Positions 1-7,627 of a DNA stretch of 32,344 nt are shown piece by piece. Source of the stretch: Candidatus Peribacteraceae bacterium. Lineage in GTDB: Bacteria; Patescibacteriota; Gracilibacteria; Peribacterales; Peribacteraceae. A program made the position numbers and the translations under genes. The notes below the pieces were generated by a model. It saw only the letters and a program-made list of their open reading frames with translations. It made no database searches and had not been told where the DNA came from. The stretch is taken from the NCBI GenBank assembly GCA_028711445.1, contig JAQTSD010000017.1:1-32344 (forward strand), given 5' to 3'. The stretch's first letter is position 1; each line of letters starts with the position of its first letter.

Positions 1-311
1 AAGAGTTGTGTGGGGGTGGTGAAGATCGGTTTTTCAGGCTCCCTTCCCCGATTTCCGTTGATCGATTGCAGGGAAGACGGAGGAATACCGGGGGACTTGA
101 TGATCACGTCGAATTTCTCGAGATTCTTCAGCCATCCGGTTCCGAGTTGTACCCAGTGTTTCGCAGCGGGGGGAGTGATCGTCTCATCCTGATCTGCGAT
201 AGTCACCTCGCATCCGGGTGCGAGTTTCTCCAAAGCTTCGAGCGTTGCGCGTCCTTCGCGGCCGAATCCCAAAATGCAGACAGTCTTTCCGGCGAGATCA
301 CGGATATGCAT
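1..311 (-). CDS. murD: UDP-N-acetylmuramoyl-L-alanine--glutamate ligase, N-terminal part (cut by window edge)
   Basis: Only the first 103 codons are present; the gene runs off the left edge. Reading from the ATG at 311, the protein opens with a short segment and then a Rossmann-like motif (CILGFGREGRATLEAL), followed by an acidic strand end (VTIADQDE) and KSPGIP, the typical N-terminal layout of MurD ligases. MurD adds glutamate to UDP-MurNAc-L-Ala in the cytoplasm during peptidoglycan synthesis. The start overlaps the end of murL by 14 bases, so the two are translationally coupled. Because the partner is MurL, this is more likely the MurD2 type, which adds L-Glu instead of D-Glu; that is an inference from context, since the specificity-determining C-terminal domain lies outside the window. 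Confidence 0.85.
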   Translation of the reverse strand, partial: MHIRDLAGKTVCILGFGREGRATLEALEKLAPGCEVTIADQDETITPPAAKHWVQLGTGWLKNLEKFDVIIKSPGIPPSSLQSINGNRGREPEKPIFTTPTQL

Positions 312-1635
312 GGAGAGCCGGTTGGAAGATGGATGGGATGGTGTGATCTAGAGAAGGTGCCAAAGCTTGGGCAACAATCGCCTTCGGATCGAGGATCTTC
401 GTCAGCGCTTCGGTCGTGAAGAGTTTCATGACGGGAGTTCCTTCGAGCTCTCCGCGCTCGTGAGCGAGGACAAATGCCGCGCGGACCTCCTGTGGCGTTC
501 CGACGCACTCGAACGGTTTCAAGCCCTCGAGACCGAGGAGCTGTCGGTACAGAATGACGAGAGAGGAATCTTCAAAAAGATTCTTCCCGAAGATCATCAT
601 AAGTGCATCTTTCGGGAGGAAAGCAGCGAGGAGTGCGAAGGCGAATGCACACTTGGCACATTCTCCGCACCATCGCTCGCTGCCGGATTTCGGAATCTGC
701 TTCCAATTGGTGTTACAGCTCGTTGCCAGCGGAAAGTATTGCGGCAATTGTGCGAAGATCTGTGCGATCTTCAGTTCGCTCAACGGTCGCAGCAGGCTGA
801 AGTACTGCAGATCTTTGGTGATGGCATCGGCAATATACGCGGAGAAGATTCGCTCAAATTCGATGCTCTTGCTCCACTGGTGATTCACGGAGAGGCTACC
901 CTTTTTCACGTTACCCTCATTGGCGCTTGCTTCGTTGCTCATGACGATCGTATCGAATCCGTAGAGGATCGCGATCACCACGCTTAGGGCGGAGAGATAC
1001 GCTGTGATGGGGACATGGCCGTTCAAGGCACCCTGTGTGTTTGCGTCGAAGAGAGCGGGGGAGAGCTTGCGCTCGACGGTGATGCAGGGCAGACCCGTTG
1101 CATGAATCATCGCTTCGATGAGCGGGTGGGAGTTCATCCGCAGCAGCGTCACATCGAAGCCGGCTTTTCTGAGGAGTTCGATGGTGACGAGGGAGTCCTT
1201 GCCGCCTCCGATGGGGATGAGCACCTTGTCTCCCGGCTTCGGCCGATCGATGTGGACGAGCGGCGCAGGAGTCAGCGATGGGGAAAAATGAATGAGGTCT
1301 GTCGGATCGATCTTGTTCACGTAGAAGAATTCACTTAAGCCACGCGTGTACACCGTATTCCAGAAGGCGGCTTGTGCGGGGGTGAGGCCGCCAGAGAGGA
1401 CGGCGATGGATTTCGGGCAACAGGTTTTGTAGTAACTGACGCCGCCGATTAGATGCAAGACGAAGAGTGCGCGTTTCAGGAGATCGAAGGGGACGCGCTG
1501 ATACTCGATGGCCAGTGGGAGCGCGAGCGTTTCCGTGAAGAGTAACGAATTATCGAGGCTGTAGCGAAGCTCAATGCGGCCCTCCTGCTCTTCGAAGGCG
1601 AAGGAATCGAAATTGAACGTAGAGTACTGCTTCAT
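298..1635 (-). CDS. murL: UDP-MurNAc-L-Ala-L-Glu epimerase MurL
   Basis: The 445-residue protein has a PP-loop nucleotide-binding motif (IPIGGGKDSLVTIELL, about residues 141-156), a central VMSNEASANEGN segment, and a C-terminal WCGECAKCAFAF motif with a CxxC pair. This combination is characteristic of MurL, the ATP-dependent epimerase described in Xanthomonas oryzae that converts the terminal L-Glu of UDP-MurNAc-L-Ala-L-Glu to D-Glu. It acts with MurD2, and the next gene downstream, overlapping by 14 bases, is indeed a MurD. The pair replaces the glutamate racemase route to D-Glu. No Shine-Dalgarno sequence precedes the ATG. A TACACT -10-like box lies 8 nt upstream, which fits a leaderless transcript. 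Confidence 0.88.
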   Translation of the reverse strand: MKQYSTFNFDSFAFEEQEGRIELRYSLDNSLLFTETLALPLAIEYQRVPFDLLKRALFVLHLIGGVSYYKTCCPKSIAVLSGGLTPAQAAFWNTVYTRGLSEFFYVNKIDPTDLIHFSPSLTPAPLVHIDRPKPGDKVLIPIGGGKDSLVTIELLRKAGFDVTLLRMNSHPLIEAMIHATGLPCITVERKLSPALFDANTQGALNGHVPITAYLSALSVVIAILYGFDTIVMSNEASANEGNVKKGSLSVNHQWSKSIEFERIFSAYIADAITKDLQYFSLLRPLSELKIAQIFAQLPQYFPLATSCNTNWKQIPKSGSERWCGECAKCAFAFALLAAFLPKDALMMIFGKNLFEDSSLVILYRQLLGLEGLKPFECVGTPQEVRAAFVLAHERGELEGTPVMKLFTTEALTKILDPKAIVAQALAPSLDHTIPSIFQPALHAYP

Positions 1636-1643
1636 GGGGCATC

Positions 1644-1649
1644 AGTGTA
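1644..1649 (-). promoter_or_regulatory. -10 box for murL, leaderless arrangement
   Basis: TACACT on the minus strand ends 8 nt before the murL ATG. No convincing -35 box is visible at the expected distance. The spacing places the transcript start at or next to the start codon. Confidence 0.45.
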
Positions 1650-1701
1650 CGCCGAAATCTCTTTCGGGGGAGAGAGGAGTGATGAGAAAAACAAATGAAG
1701 A

Positions 1702-1787
1702 TGGTGCCGGAGGAGGGAATCGAACCCTCAACGCCTTGCGGCACACGATTTTGAGTCGTGCGCGTCTACCAATTCCGCCACTCCGGC
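1702..1787 (-). tRNA. tRNA-Leu(CAA)
   Basis: The minus strand folds as a class II tRNA: acceptor arms GCCGGAG/CTCCGGC, discriminator A, and an encoded CCA end at 1702-1704. The anticodon stem CACGA/TCGTG holds the loop CTCAAAA, giving anticodon CAA. The longer variable arm (around TGCCGCAAGGCG) and the D-loop GGTAGACG are typical of tRNA-Leu. The T-arm is GAGGG-TTCGATT-CCCTC. Confidence 0.97.
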
Positions 1788-1820
1788 ACATCCTTATTCT
1801 ATCGTGTTTCCCTGTTGTCC

Positions 1821-1857
1821 GGAAGCGTAGGCTTCCGCCTCTCTTTAGAAGAGAGGC
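1821..1857. other. Pair of adjacent hairpins between tRNA-Leu and the surface-protein gene
   Basis: GGAAGC/GCTTCC (1821-1836) is followed directly by the perfect 9-bp inverted repeat GCCTCTCTT-TAG-AAGAGAGGC (1837-1857), three bases downstream (minus direction) of the surface-protein stop codon. Neither strand has a clear U-tract, so this may be a 3'-end stabiliser or an atypical terminator for the minus-strand gene. Confidence 0.5.
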
Positions 1858-1859
1858 GC

Positions 1860-3059
1860 TCATGCAGATGCGTCCGATCGATATCTGCGCACCAGTGTGT
1901 AAAGCCCTGCAGCAAGCAGTGGTGACAAAAAGAGGCTCATAGTGAGCGGCGTGCCGCTTCCCGGAAGCGGAGCGTGCTTGCCCTGTTCGACATTCTGCGA
2001 AGTTTCCTCGATTGCAGTCGGTGTCTCGGTCACTCTCGCGGAGAGCGGAACAGTGGAAGGTGAAGGTTGTGCGGATTGTGAAAGTACGGTCGTCGGAGCG
2101 GTCACGGACAGCGGAACGTATTCCCCCGGTGCTGTGGTGTCGTACAAAGGGGTAGGAGCAACTGCTTTCAACGGTGGTGCGGAAGGTGGAATCATTGCTG
2201 CTATGCTCTCCGGGATAGCAGGGGGCTGTTGAGTGACAGCAGGCTTCTGTACTGGTGCAGCGGCCATTTGCAGTACCGGATTTGTTATTGGAACAGGCGC
2301 TTGGGGTATTTGCTGTGCAACATTCGGTTCGATGGTCAGTGTCGGTGTGCTTGAAATCGTCTTAGTCTGTTGTTCCGATGGAACGATAGCAGGGGCAGCC
2401 TCTCGATTGTAGCCTCCCGTGATGCTCTTCCATGGAGTCGGCCAGTCTTGGACAGACTGTGCGTTGCGGGTCGAACCGCCTCCGCCACTATCTGTATTAC
2501 TATCCGTGTCTCCGGCCGATGGCGTCGGCGAGATCTCATCGCTTGCTTGGGAAGATGCGGATGACTGTTCTGCTTCCGAGGAGGTCACACTACTCGTCGC
2601 AGCACCGGAAGCTGCTTCACTCGAGGAGGACGATTGGATGATATTTCCGAGGTCGGGGATCGGAAGGTCAACCATCGTATCCCCTTCGCTGCTGCCCGAT
2701 GACATCGAGCTGGATTGCATTTGGTCAATAATGTCGGAGAGATTGGGGATGGGAGGGATGATCTCTTGTTCCAGATCGGGAATCGGCGGTATCGAAGAGT
2801 CTTCGCCATCTTCACTCGAGAGACTGGACCCCGAAGCACTCATGGATGACTGAGAAGATTCCTGGCTCAAAGCAGACGATGAGGAGGAAGTTCCCGGCAG
2901 ATCAACCCCGTACGATTGCAAAAATTCTCCTGGAGAGATGTATGCATGAAGGACGTTCCACCCGACAAGGATGCCCGAAACAGCAATGAAAGTGATGATT
3001 GCGAACGTGATTGCAGTCATCCGACCCTTTGGAGATGGGGAGATATTGAGAGAGTCCAT
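1860..3059 (-). CDS. Serine-rich surface protein with LPGSG sorting-like C-terminus
   Basis: The 399-residue protein has an N-terminal hydrophobic segment (about residues 15-38) that can serve as signal anchor or signal peptide. A long low-complexity region follows, rich in Ser (about 57-185) and then Pro/Thr/Ala. Within it a short motif appears three times: PPIPDLEQEI, PPIPNLSDII and LPIPDLGNII. The tail is LPGSG (365-369), a hydrophobic stretch (about 372-390), RRYR (391-394) and a short end. That order of motif, membrane span and basic residues resembles an LPxTG-type sortase signal. No enzymatic domain is visible. A cell-surface stalk or adhesin-like role is inferred. The -10-like TATACA lies 6 nt before the ATG. 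Confidence 0.75.
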   Translation of the reverse strand: MDSLNISPSPKGRMTAITFAIITFIAVSGILVGWNVLHAYISPGEFLQSYGVDLPGTSSSSSALSQESSQSSMSASGSSLSSEDGEDSSIPPIPDLEQEIIPPIPNLSDIIDQMQSSSMSSGSSEGDTMVDLPIPDLGNIIQSSSSSEAASGAATSSVTSSEAEQSSASSQASDEISPTPSAGDTDSNTDSGGGGSTRNAQSVQDWPTPWKSITGGYNREAAPAIVPSEQQTKTISSTPTLTIEPNVAQQIPQAPVPITNPVLQMAAAPVQKPAVTQQPPAIPESIAAMIPPSAPPLKAVAPTPLYDTTAPGEYVPLSVTAPTTVLSQSAQPSPSTVPLSARVTETPTAIEETSQNVEQGKHAPLPGSGTPLTMSLFLSPLLAAGLYTLVRRYRSDASA

Positions 3060-3065
3060 TCAGTA

Positions 3066-3071
3066 TGTATA
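3066..3071 (-). promoter_or_regulatory. -10 box of the serine-rich surface protein gene, leaderless arrangement
   Basis: TATACA on the minus strand ends 6 nt before the ATG at 3059. No purine-rich ribosome binding site lies between. The rest of the divergent intergenic region (3072-3300) holds an imperfect hairpin around CCTTCGGGAAGG (about 3100-3115) and no convincing gene. Confidence 0.45.
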
Positions 3072-3302
3072 AATCCAGTTATTTTAGCATTTTTCCTCTC
3101 CTTCGGGAAGGAGGATGCAGTACGTTCAAAAATCTTGCAGGAGCTGAATGACTGCATAATCCTCTGCAGCTTGGAAATCGCCGTACCATTGTCCAATAGC
3201 AATGAATGATCAAGGTGTTGCCAAAATAGCTGTATTGTCAACTTTTCGATTCAAGATGCGGCTTCGTGCATGGCCATCCTGTTAAAGGGATGAAACGTGG
3301 CA

Positions 3303-3308
3303 TACTGT
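3303..3308 (+). promoter_or_regulatory. -10 box deciding the start of the binding-protein gene
   Basis: TACTGT ends 6 nt before the ATG at 3315. This favours the ATG over an in-frame GTG at 3297 that has an AAAGGGA sequence (3284-3290) six bases upstream. Both starts remain possible. Confidence 0.35.
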
Positions 3309-3314
3309 TTCTTG

Positions 3315-4043
3315 ATGCGTATCGCGAGTCTCGAAGCCGGGATCACCGAAGTCCTCTTCGCACTGGGGGCGGGATCGTCTGTCGTGTGTAGAGATCGGGG
3401 AAGTGATTTTCCGGCGGAGGTCGAGGGTATTTCGCATGTGGAGAAGCATGATGTAGACGGGATCCTTGCGCATCGGCCGGAACTCGTGATCGACCATGCA
3501 TTTGCGGATGATGAGGTTGTGAAGCAGCTCAAGTCACGCGGTGCGAATGTCGTCACGGTCGATGTACAGTCGCTCGCGGAAGTTGCCGAAATGATCCGCA
3601 TGCTTGGCATCTTGGTTGAAAGGGAGAAGCAGGCTGCTGTGGTTGTTGCGTCTCTGCAAAAGGGATTCAATGAGGTGAAGAAGAAAGCCGCTCACTTGTC
3701 GCAGAGGATGAAAATTTATGTGGAAGAATCTCCGTCTCCGTCGATTGCTGCCGGAAGATGGGTGTCGGAAATCGTTCGACTTGCCGGCGGTGTAAGTGTT
3801 GAACCTTTGTCGCTGGACGATCTTTCGGGGTTTGACCCCGACCTCATCGTCCTCGCGTGGCGCGCCATCGGCGGGAAGATCGATCGGACGGTCGTACAGA
3901 GGAGAGAAGGCTGGGAACATCTTCGTGCGGTCAGAGAGGGGCGTGTGCGGGTGATCGATGATGCGTTCCTCCTGCGGTGCGGACCGCGGCTTTCCGAGGG
4001 GGCACGGAGGCTCTATGGGTGGATGTTTGAGACTACACACTAA
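3315..4043 (+). CDS. Periplasmic-binding-protein-like (BtuF/FhuD fold) protein without signal peptide
   Basis: The 242-residue protein starts MRIASLEAGITEVLFALGAG, which matches the opening of the class III substrate-binding fold (cobalamin and ferric-siderophore binding proteins). Further matches are the HRPELVIDHA segment, a central helical linker (residues about 95-135), the ESPSPSIAAGRWVSEIVRLAGG strand-helix, and a C-terminal HLRAVREGRVRVIDDAFLLR. Family members are normally exported lipoproteins, but no signal peptide or lipobox is present, so it probably acts in the cytoplasm or as a soluble cofactor-binding protein. No ABC permease or ATPase lies nearby, and the ligand cannot be told. 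A GTG at 3297 would add six residues. Confidence 0.75.
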   Translation: MRIASLEAGITEVLFALGAGSSVVCRDRGSDFPAEVEGISHVEKHDVDGILAHRPELVIDHAFADDEVVKQLKSRGANVVTVDVQSLAEVAEMIRMLGILVEREKQAAVVVASLQKGFNEVKKKAAHLSQRMKIYVEESPSPSIAAGRWVSEIVRLAGGVSVEPLSLDDLSGFDPDLIVLAWRAIGGKIDRTVVQRREGWEHLRAVREGRVRVIDDAFLLRCGPRLSEGARRLYGWMFETTH

Positions 4044-4162
4044 TGTTGACGTATTGACGAGGAGGAAATGTGGAGTACGTTTGAGGCATCTCTGTCGTAA
4101 CCGGACTGATCGGTCATTTTCCCGCGATGGAGTGGGAGCTGATCATTCACAGGAGCGGCAAA

Positions 4163-4170
4163 AGAGGAGG
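4163..4170 (+). promoter_or_regulatory. Strong Shine-Dalgarno sequence of fba
   Basis: AGAGGAGG sits 8 nt before the ATG at 4179. It is the one textbook ribosome binding site noticed in the window and selects 4179 over two out-of-frame ATGs at 4171 and 4174. Confidence 0.75.
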
Positions 4171-4178
4171 ATGATGCC

Positions 4179-5213
4179 ATGTTGCACCCCTTGACACCCG
4201 TTCTCGACGTTGCGCTCGGGAACCAGTTCGGAATCCCGGCTTTGAACGGGAATAATTTGGAGCAGGTGACCGCGATTATGGAGGCGGCGCGCAAGACCGA
4301 CTCTCCTGCGATCATCCAGTTGAGCCGTGGAGCACGCAAGTACGCGGGAGATTGGGCTCTGCGCGCTCTCATGTTCGCGGCGGCGGACCAGTACCCCGAG
4401 GTCCCGCTCGTCGTGCATCTCGACCACGGCAACGAGCCCGAGGTCTGTCGTTCCGCCGTTGCGAATGGCTTCACGTCCGTGATGATGGATGGGAGCCTGC
4501 TGCCCGATGGCAAGACGCCGTCGGACTTCTGGTACAACGTCGCGGTCACCCGCCACGTTGTCGAGATCGCCCATGCGAAGGGCGTCTCGGTCGAAGGTGA
4601 GATCGGGTGCCTCGGACACCTGATCACGGGAACCGGCGAAAAAGAAGAGGAGCAAGGCGCCGAAGGGAAGCTCACGCGCAGGCAGCTCCTCACGGATCCG
4701 GACGAGGCTGCGGAATTCGTGAAATTGACCGGCGTGGATGCCTTGGCCGTCGCGATCGGCACGTCCCACGGCGCGTACAAGTTCACGGAGCCGCCGGATG
4801 CGGATGTCTTGGCTATCGAGCATCTTGCGAAGATTCGTGCCAAGGTTCCACCCACGATGCACCTCGTGATGCATGGCAGCTCCAGCCTTCCGCAGGAACT
4901 CCGCGATGTCATCAACCAGTTCGGCGGCAAGCTCAAGCCCGCGTGGGGTGTGCCGCTGGAGGCGATCCAGCGCGCGATCCGGATCGGCGGTGTCACGAAG
5001 ATCAATGTCGACACCGATAACCGTCTCGCGATCACCGCGGCGATCCGCCGGTTTCTCGTCGAGCAGCCCGACAAGTTCGATCTGCGCGATTACTGGAGGC
5101 CTGCCCGCGCGGCGATGCAGGAGGTCTGCGAGAAGCGTATGGTCGCCTTCGGATCGGCCGGACAGGGGCCGAAGGTCCGCGAGAAGCTCGGCGGGTATGG
5201 CCAGAAGAGCTGA
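4179..5213 (+). CDS. fba: Class II fructose-bisphosphate aldolase
   Basis: The 344-residue enzyme cleaves fructose-1,6-bisphosphate to glyceraldehyde-3-phosphate and dihydroxyacetone phosphate (and the reverse) in the cytoplasm. Class II (zinc) hallmarks are in order: LDHG near residues 81-84 (catalytic Asp and zinc His), VEGEIGCLG, the SHGAYKF segment with a zinc His, and VMHGSSSLP with the third His. The C-terminal GVTKINVDTDNRLA is the substrate phosphate-binding region. Length fits the longer subtype. Codons are markedly GC-rich in the third position, and the gene has a strong ribosome binding site and a strong terminator, which together suggest high expression. It appears to be a single-gene unit. 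Confidence 0.96.
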   Translation: MLHPLTPVLDVALGNQFGIPALNGNNLEQVTAIMEAARKTDSPAIIQLSRGARKYAGDWALRALMFAAADQYPEVPLVVHLDHGNEPEVCRSAVANGFTSVMMDGSLLPDGKTPSDFWYNVAVTRHVVEIAHAKGVSVEGEIGCLGHLITGTGEKEEEQGAEGKLTRRQLLTDPDEAAEFVKLTGVDALAVAIGTSHGAYKFTEPPDADVLAIEHLAKIRAKVPPTMHLVMHGSSSLPQELRDVINQFGGKLKPAWGVPLEAIQRAIRIGGVTKINVDTDNRLAITAAIRRFLVEQPDKFDLRDYWRPARAAMQEVCEKRMVAFGSAGQGPKVREKLGGYGQKS

Positions 5214-5242
5214 GCCAATAGTCGTTTCGAGACAGAGAAGCG

Positions 5243-5283
5243 AATCCCCCAATCGGTCATGGAAGATCGATTGGGGGATTTTT
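5243..5283 (+). terminator. Rho-independent terminator after fba
   Basis: A perfect 13-bp stem (5243-5255 with 5268-5280) and a 12-nt loop are followed directly by a T-run ending at 5283. It begins 29 nt after the fba stop. Confidence 0.93.
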
Positions 5284-5346
5284 GCGAGCACATTGGAATC
5301 GCCACGGACTTCTGCAACACTATGGTTGAACATCCCTCTTCCTCTC

Positions 5347-6639
5347 ATGGCTCCATCGACCCCCTACACCCGCTTTCTCTCGACACTCGAGAGGGCACTC
5401 ACGAACTTGCGTCTCTCTCCGACCGAGCGTGCGCTCTTCTCGCAGCCGCGGTTCATCCATAAGAAGGATCTCACCATCACGCGTGACAATGGGGCAACAG
5501 CGACCTTCCCCGCATTCCGCGTGCAATACAACGACGCGCGTGGTCCGTACAAAGGTGGCATTCGTTACCATCCATTGGCGGACGAAGAAGAGGTGAAAGC
5601 TCTCGCAGCGCTCATGGCGGTCAAGACAGCAGTCGTCGGCATTCCATTCGGCGGTGCGAAGGGCGGTATCCAGGTGAATCCAAGAGATCTCTCCTCCAAA
5701 GAATTGCAGGAGCTCTCCCGTGCGTATGTCCGTGCATTTCTCGAACACTTAGGGCCGGATATCGATGTTCCGGCACCGGATGTGAATACCAATCCTGCCA
5801 TCATGGCGTGGATGCGCGATGAGTTTGAAAAGCAGACGAAGAGCTACAGTCCCGCGGTCATCACAGGAAAGCCAATGAGCTTCGGCGGCTCGCTGGGCCG
5901 CGATACCGCGACGGCGCGCGGCGGATTCTTTCTCTTGCAGGAACTCGTCGATCGTGCGGCGCTCGATCCGTCGGAACTCAAGGTGGTTATTCAGGGATTC
6001 GGCAACGCGGGAGCGACCATGGCGCGCTTCCTGCACAATGCCGGCTTCACGATCGTCGCCCTCTCCGACTCACAGGGGGGCATCTACGGGCCGGAGGGGA
6101 TCGACCCTGTGCGCATCGAGAAGTACAAGCGCAAGACGGGATCCGTTGCTGGCGAGTATTGCGAGGGGTCCGTCTGCGATATCCAACGAATGAAGATGGA
6201 TGGCGTGCAGCAGGTGACCAATGAGAAGCTCCTCGAGCTTCCGTGTGATATCCTCATTCCTGCGGCGCTGGATAATGTCATCACAGAGGAGAATGCCGGA
6301 CGGATCCAAGCGCACATCGTCTTCGAGTTGGCCAACGGGCCCACCACTCCTGAAGCGGATGTCATTCTTGCCAAGAAGGATGTGACGGTGGTCCCGGATG
6401 TGCTGGCGAATGCGGGCGGTGTCACGGTGAGCTACTTCGAGTGGGTGCAGGGGCGCAGTGGTGAACAGTGGACGGCCGAACGCGTGGATCGGGAGCTGAA
6501 GCGGATCATGCTTGATGCCTACAAGGCAGTGCGACGTGAATCACATCGCCAGTCTCTCGCGTTGCGCGACGCCGCGTTCTTGGTGGGAATCAAGAGGATG
6601 CTCGATGCGATGCGTGCGAGAGGGTGGGTGAATGCATAA
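5347..6639 (+). CDS. gdhA: Glutamate dehydrogenase
   Basis: The 430-residue protein interconverts glutamate and 2-oxoglutarate plus ammonia with NAD(P). Family motifs are PYKGGIRYHP, the catalytic-lysine motif GIPFGGAKGGI, DVPAPDVNT, the Rossmann motif VIQGFGNAGATMARFL, and ELANGPTTPEAD. AGGVTVSYFEWVQ near the C-terminus is typical of the hexameric Glu/Leu/Phe/Val dehydrogenases. The start at 5347 (MAPSTPYTRF) was chosen because the reading frame stays open upstream through the fba terminator, where no family sequence exists. No Shine-Dalgarno sequence is present; the 15 bases before the ATG are pyrimidine-rich. A possible -10 (TATGGT, 5321-5326) would give a leader of about 14 nt. It may link carbon and nitrogen metabolism or serve amino-acid catabolism. 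Confidence 0.95.
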   Translation: MAPSTPYTRFLSTLERALTNLRLSPTERALFSQPRFIHKKDLTITRDNGATATFPAFRVQYNDARGPYKGGIRYHPLADEEEVKALAALMAVKTAVVGIPFGGAKGGIQVNPRDLSSKELQELSRAYVRAFLEHLGPDIDVPAPDVNTNPAIMAWMRDEFEKQTKSYSPAVITGKPMSFGGSLGRDTATARGGFFLLQELVDRAALDPSELKVVIQGFGNAGATMARFLHNAGFTIVALSDSQGGIYGPEGIDPVRIEKYKRKTGSVAGEYCEGSVCDIQRMKMDGVQQVTNEKLLELPCDILIPAALDNVITEENAGRIQAHIVFELANGPTTPEADVILAKKDVTVVPDVLANAGGVTVSYFEWVQGRSGEQWTAERVDRELKRIMLDAYKAVRRESHRQSLALRDAAFLVGIKRMLDAMRARGWVNA

Positions 6640-6652
6640 GAGTCACCCGTGT

Positions 6653-6681
6653 TTGATCTTGGAGAGCATTGCCCCTACTCT
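6653..6681 (+). promoter_or_regulatory. Sigma70-type promoter of trxB, leaderless
   Basis: TTGATC (6653-6658), a 17-nt spacer and TACTCT (6676-6681) are followed 7 nt later by the trxB ATG. The predicted transcript start coincides with the start codon. Confidence 0.6.
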
Positions 6682-6688
6682 TTCTTCG

Positions 6689-7609
6689 ATGTTCGACGTC
6701 GCCATCATCGGGCTCGGAGCTGCCGGGTACACGTCTTCGATCTACACGGCACGCTATAAGCTCTCCACGCTGCTCATCGGGGCGGAAGAGGGTGGGATGG
6801 GTGTCACGGCCGCAGAGGTTGGCAACTGGCCGGGTGACATCGAGGTAGCGGGCCCCGATCTCATGGAGCGCATGAAAGCTCATGCTAAGAGTTTCTCGGA
6901 AGTGACTTTCAAACAGGCGTTTGTGGAGGGTGTCAAAAAGACCAAGACGGGATTTACCCTTGCTTATCAGGGCGGGGGATCCGATGAGGCGAAAACGGTC
7001 GTCTTCGCCACGGGGTCGAAGAAGCGTCATCTCGGTGTCCCGGGGGAGCAGGAATTCGCCGGCAAGGGAGTGTCGTACTGTGCGACGTGCGATGCGTTCT
7101 TCTTCAGAGGGAAGACCGTCGCAGTCGTTGGAGGAGGGGACGCGGCTGTGGAGGGTGCGGCGATCGTTGCACAGGTAGCCAAGAAGGTATACCTCATTCA
7201 TCGGAGGAACGCTTACCGTGCCGAACCGTACTGGGTGGAGAAGTTGGAGGAGCGCGAGAACGTCACGTTCGTGCTGGAGCGGACGGTGAAGGAGATCAGC
7301 GGATCGGGGAAGGTGACTGGCGTAACACTCGACAAACCGTTCGAAGGGGCTGATCGCCTCGCAGTGGACGGTGTTTTCGTGGAGATCGGTTCCGATCCGG
7401 CGTCAGAGCTCCCTTCGCAGCTTGGCTGTGCACTCGATGCGCATGGATTCGTGCAAGTCGATGCGGCGCAGCAGTCTTCCGTGCCCGGTGCCTTCGCTGC
7501 AGGAGACGTTTCCAGCGCTTCCAATCACTTCGCCCAATTCGCCACGGCGGCGGGAGAAGGGGCGGTGGCGGCGAACGGAGTGTTCAATTTCTTGCAGACG
7601 AAATCCTGA
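6689..7609 (+). CDS. trxB: Thioredoxin reductase (NAD(P)H, FAD)
   Basis: The 306-residue flavoenzyme passes electrons from NADPH through FAD and a disulfide to thioredoxin. Domains in order: FAD-binding GLGAAGYTSSIYTARY (residues about 8-23), redox-active CATC (Cys131, Cys134), nucleotide-binding GGGDAAVEGA (148-157), the HRRNAYR phosphate-binding segment, and the second FAD motif GAFAAGDVSS near the end. Length matches the low-molecular-weight bacterial type. The start at residue MFDVAIIGLG was chosen because it begins the FAD fold directly and a complete promoter lies just upstream. An in-frame extension of 19 residues would overlap gdhA and lacks similarity. The transporter gene follows after 18 bp, probably in the same operon. 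Confidence 0.95.
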   Translation: MFDVAIIGLGAAGYTSSIYTARYKLSTLLIGAEEGGMGVTAAEVGNWPGDIEVAGPDLMERMKAHAKSFSEVTFKQAFVEGVKKTKTGFTLAYQGGGSDEAKTVVFATGSKKRHLGVPGEQEFAGKGVSYCATCDAFFFRGKTVAVVGGGDAAVEGAAIVAQVAKKVYLIHRRNAYRAEPYWVEKLEERENVTFVLERTVKEISGSGKVTGVTLDKPFEGADRLAVDGVFVEIGSDPASELPSQLGCALDAHGFVQVDAAQQSSVPGAFAAGDVSSASNHFAQFATAAGEGAVAANGVFNFLQTKS

Positions 7610-7627
7610 CATTTCTGCTCCTGCTCC

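Noticed and set aside
1574-1942. Plus-strand frame over tRNA-Leu
   Set aside because: It reads through the tRNA and the two hairpins and overlaps both flanking genes; a shadow frame.
2916-3241. Small overlapping frames on both strands between the surface-protein gene and the binding-protein gene
   Set aside because: They overlap the certain gene start, have no supporting promoter or start signal, and read as unstructured sequence.
4044-4162. Small gene between the binding-protein gene and fba
   Set aside because: Only out-of-frame short readings are present; nothing with a start signal and plausible product.
4873-5346. In-frame N-terminal extension of glutamate dehydrogenase (about 158 residues)
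   Set aside because: It reads through the end of fba in another frame and through the fba terminator hairpin; the residues are Ser/Arg-rich and not family-like.
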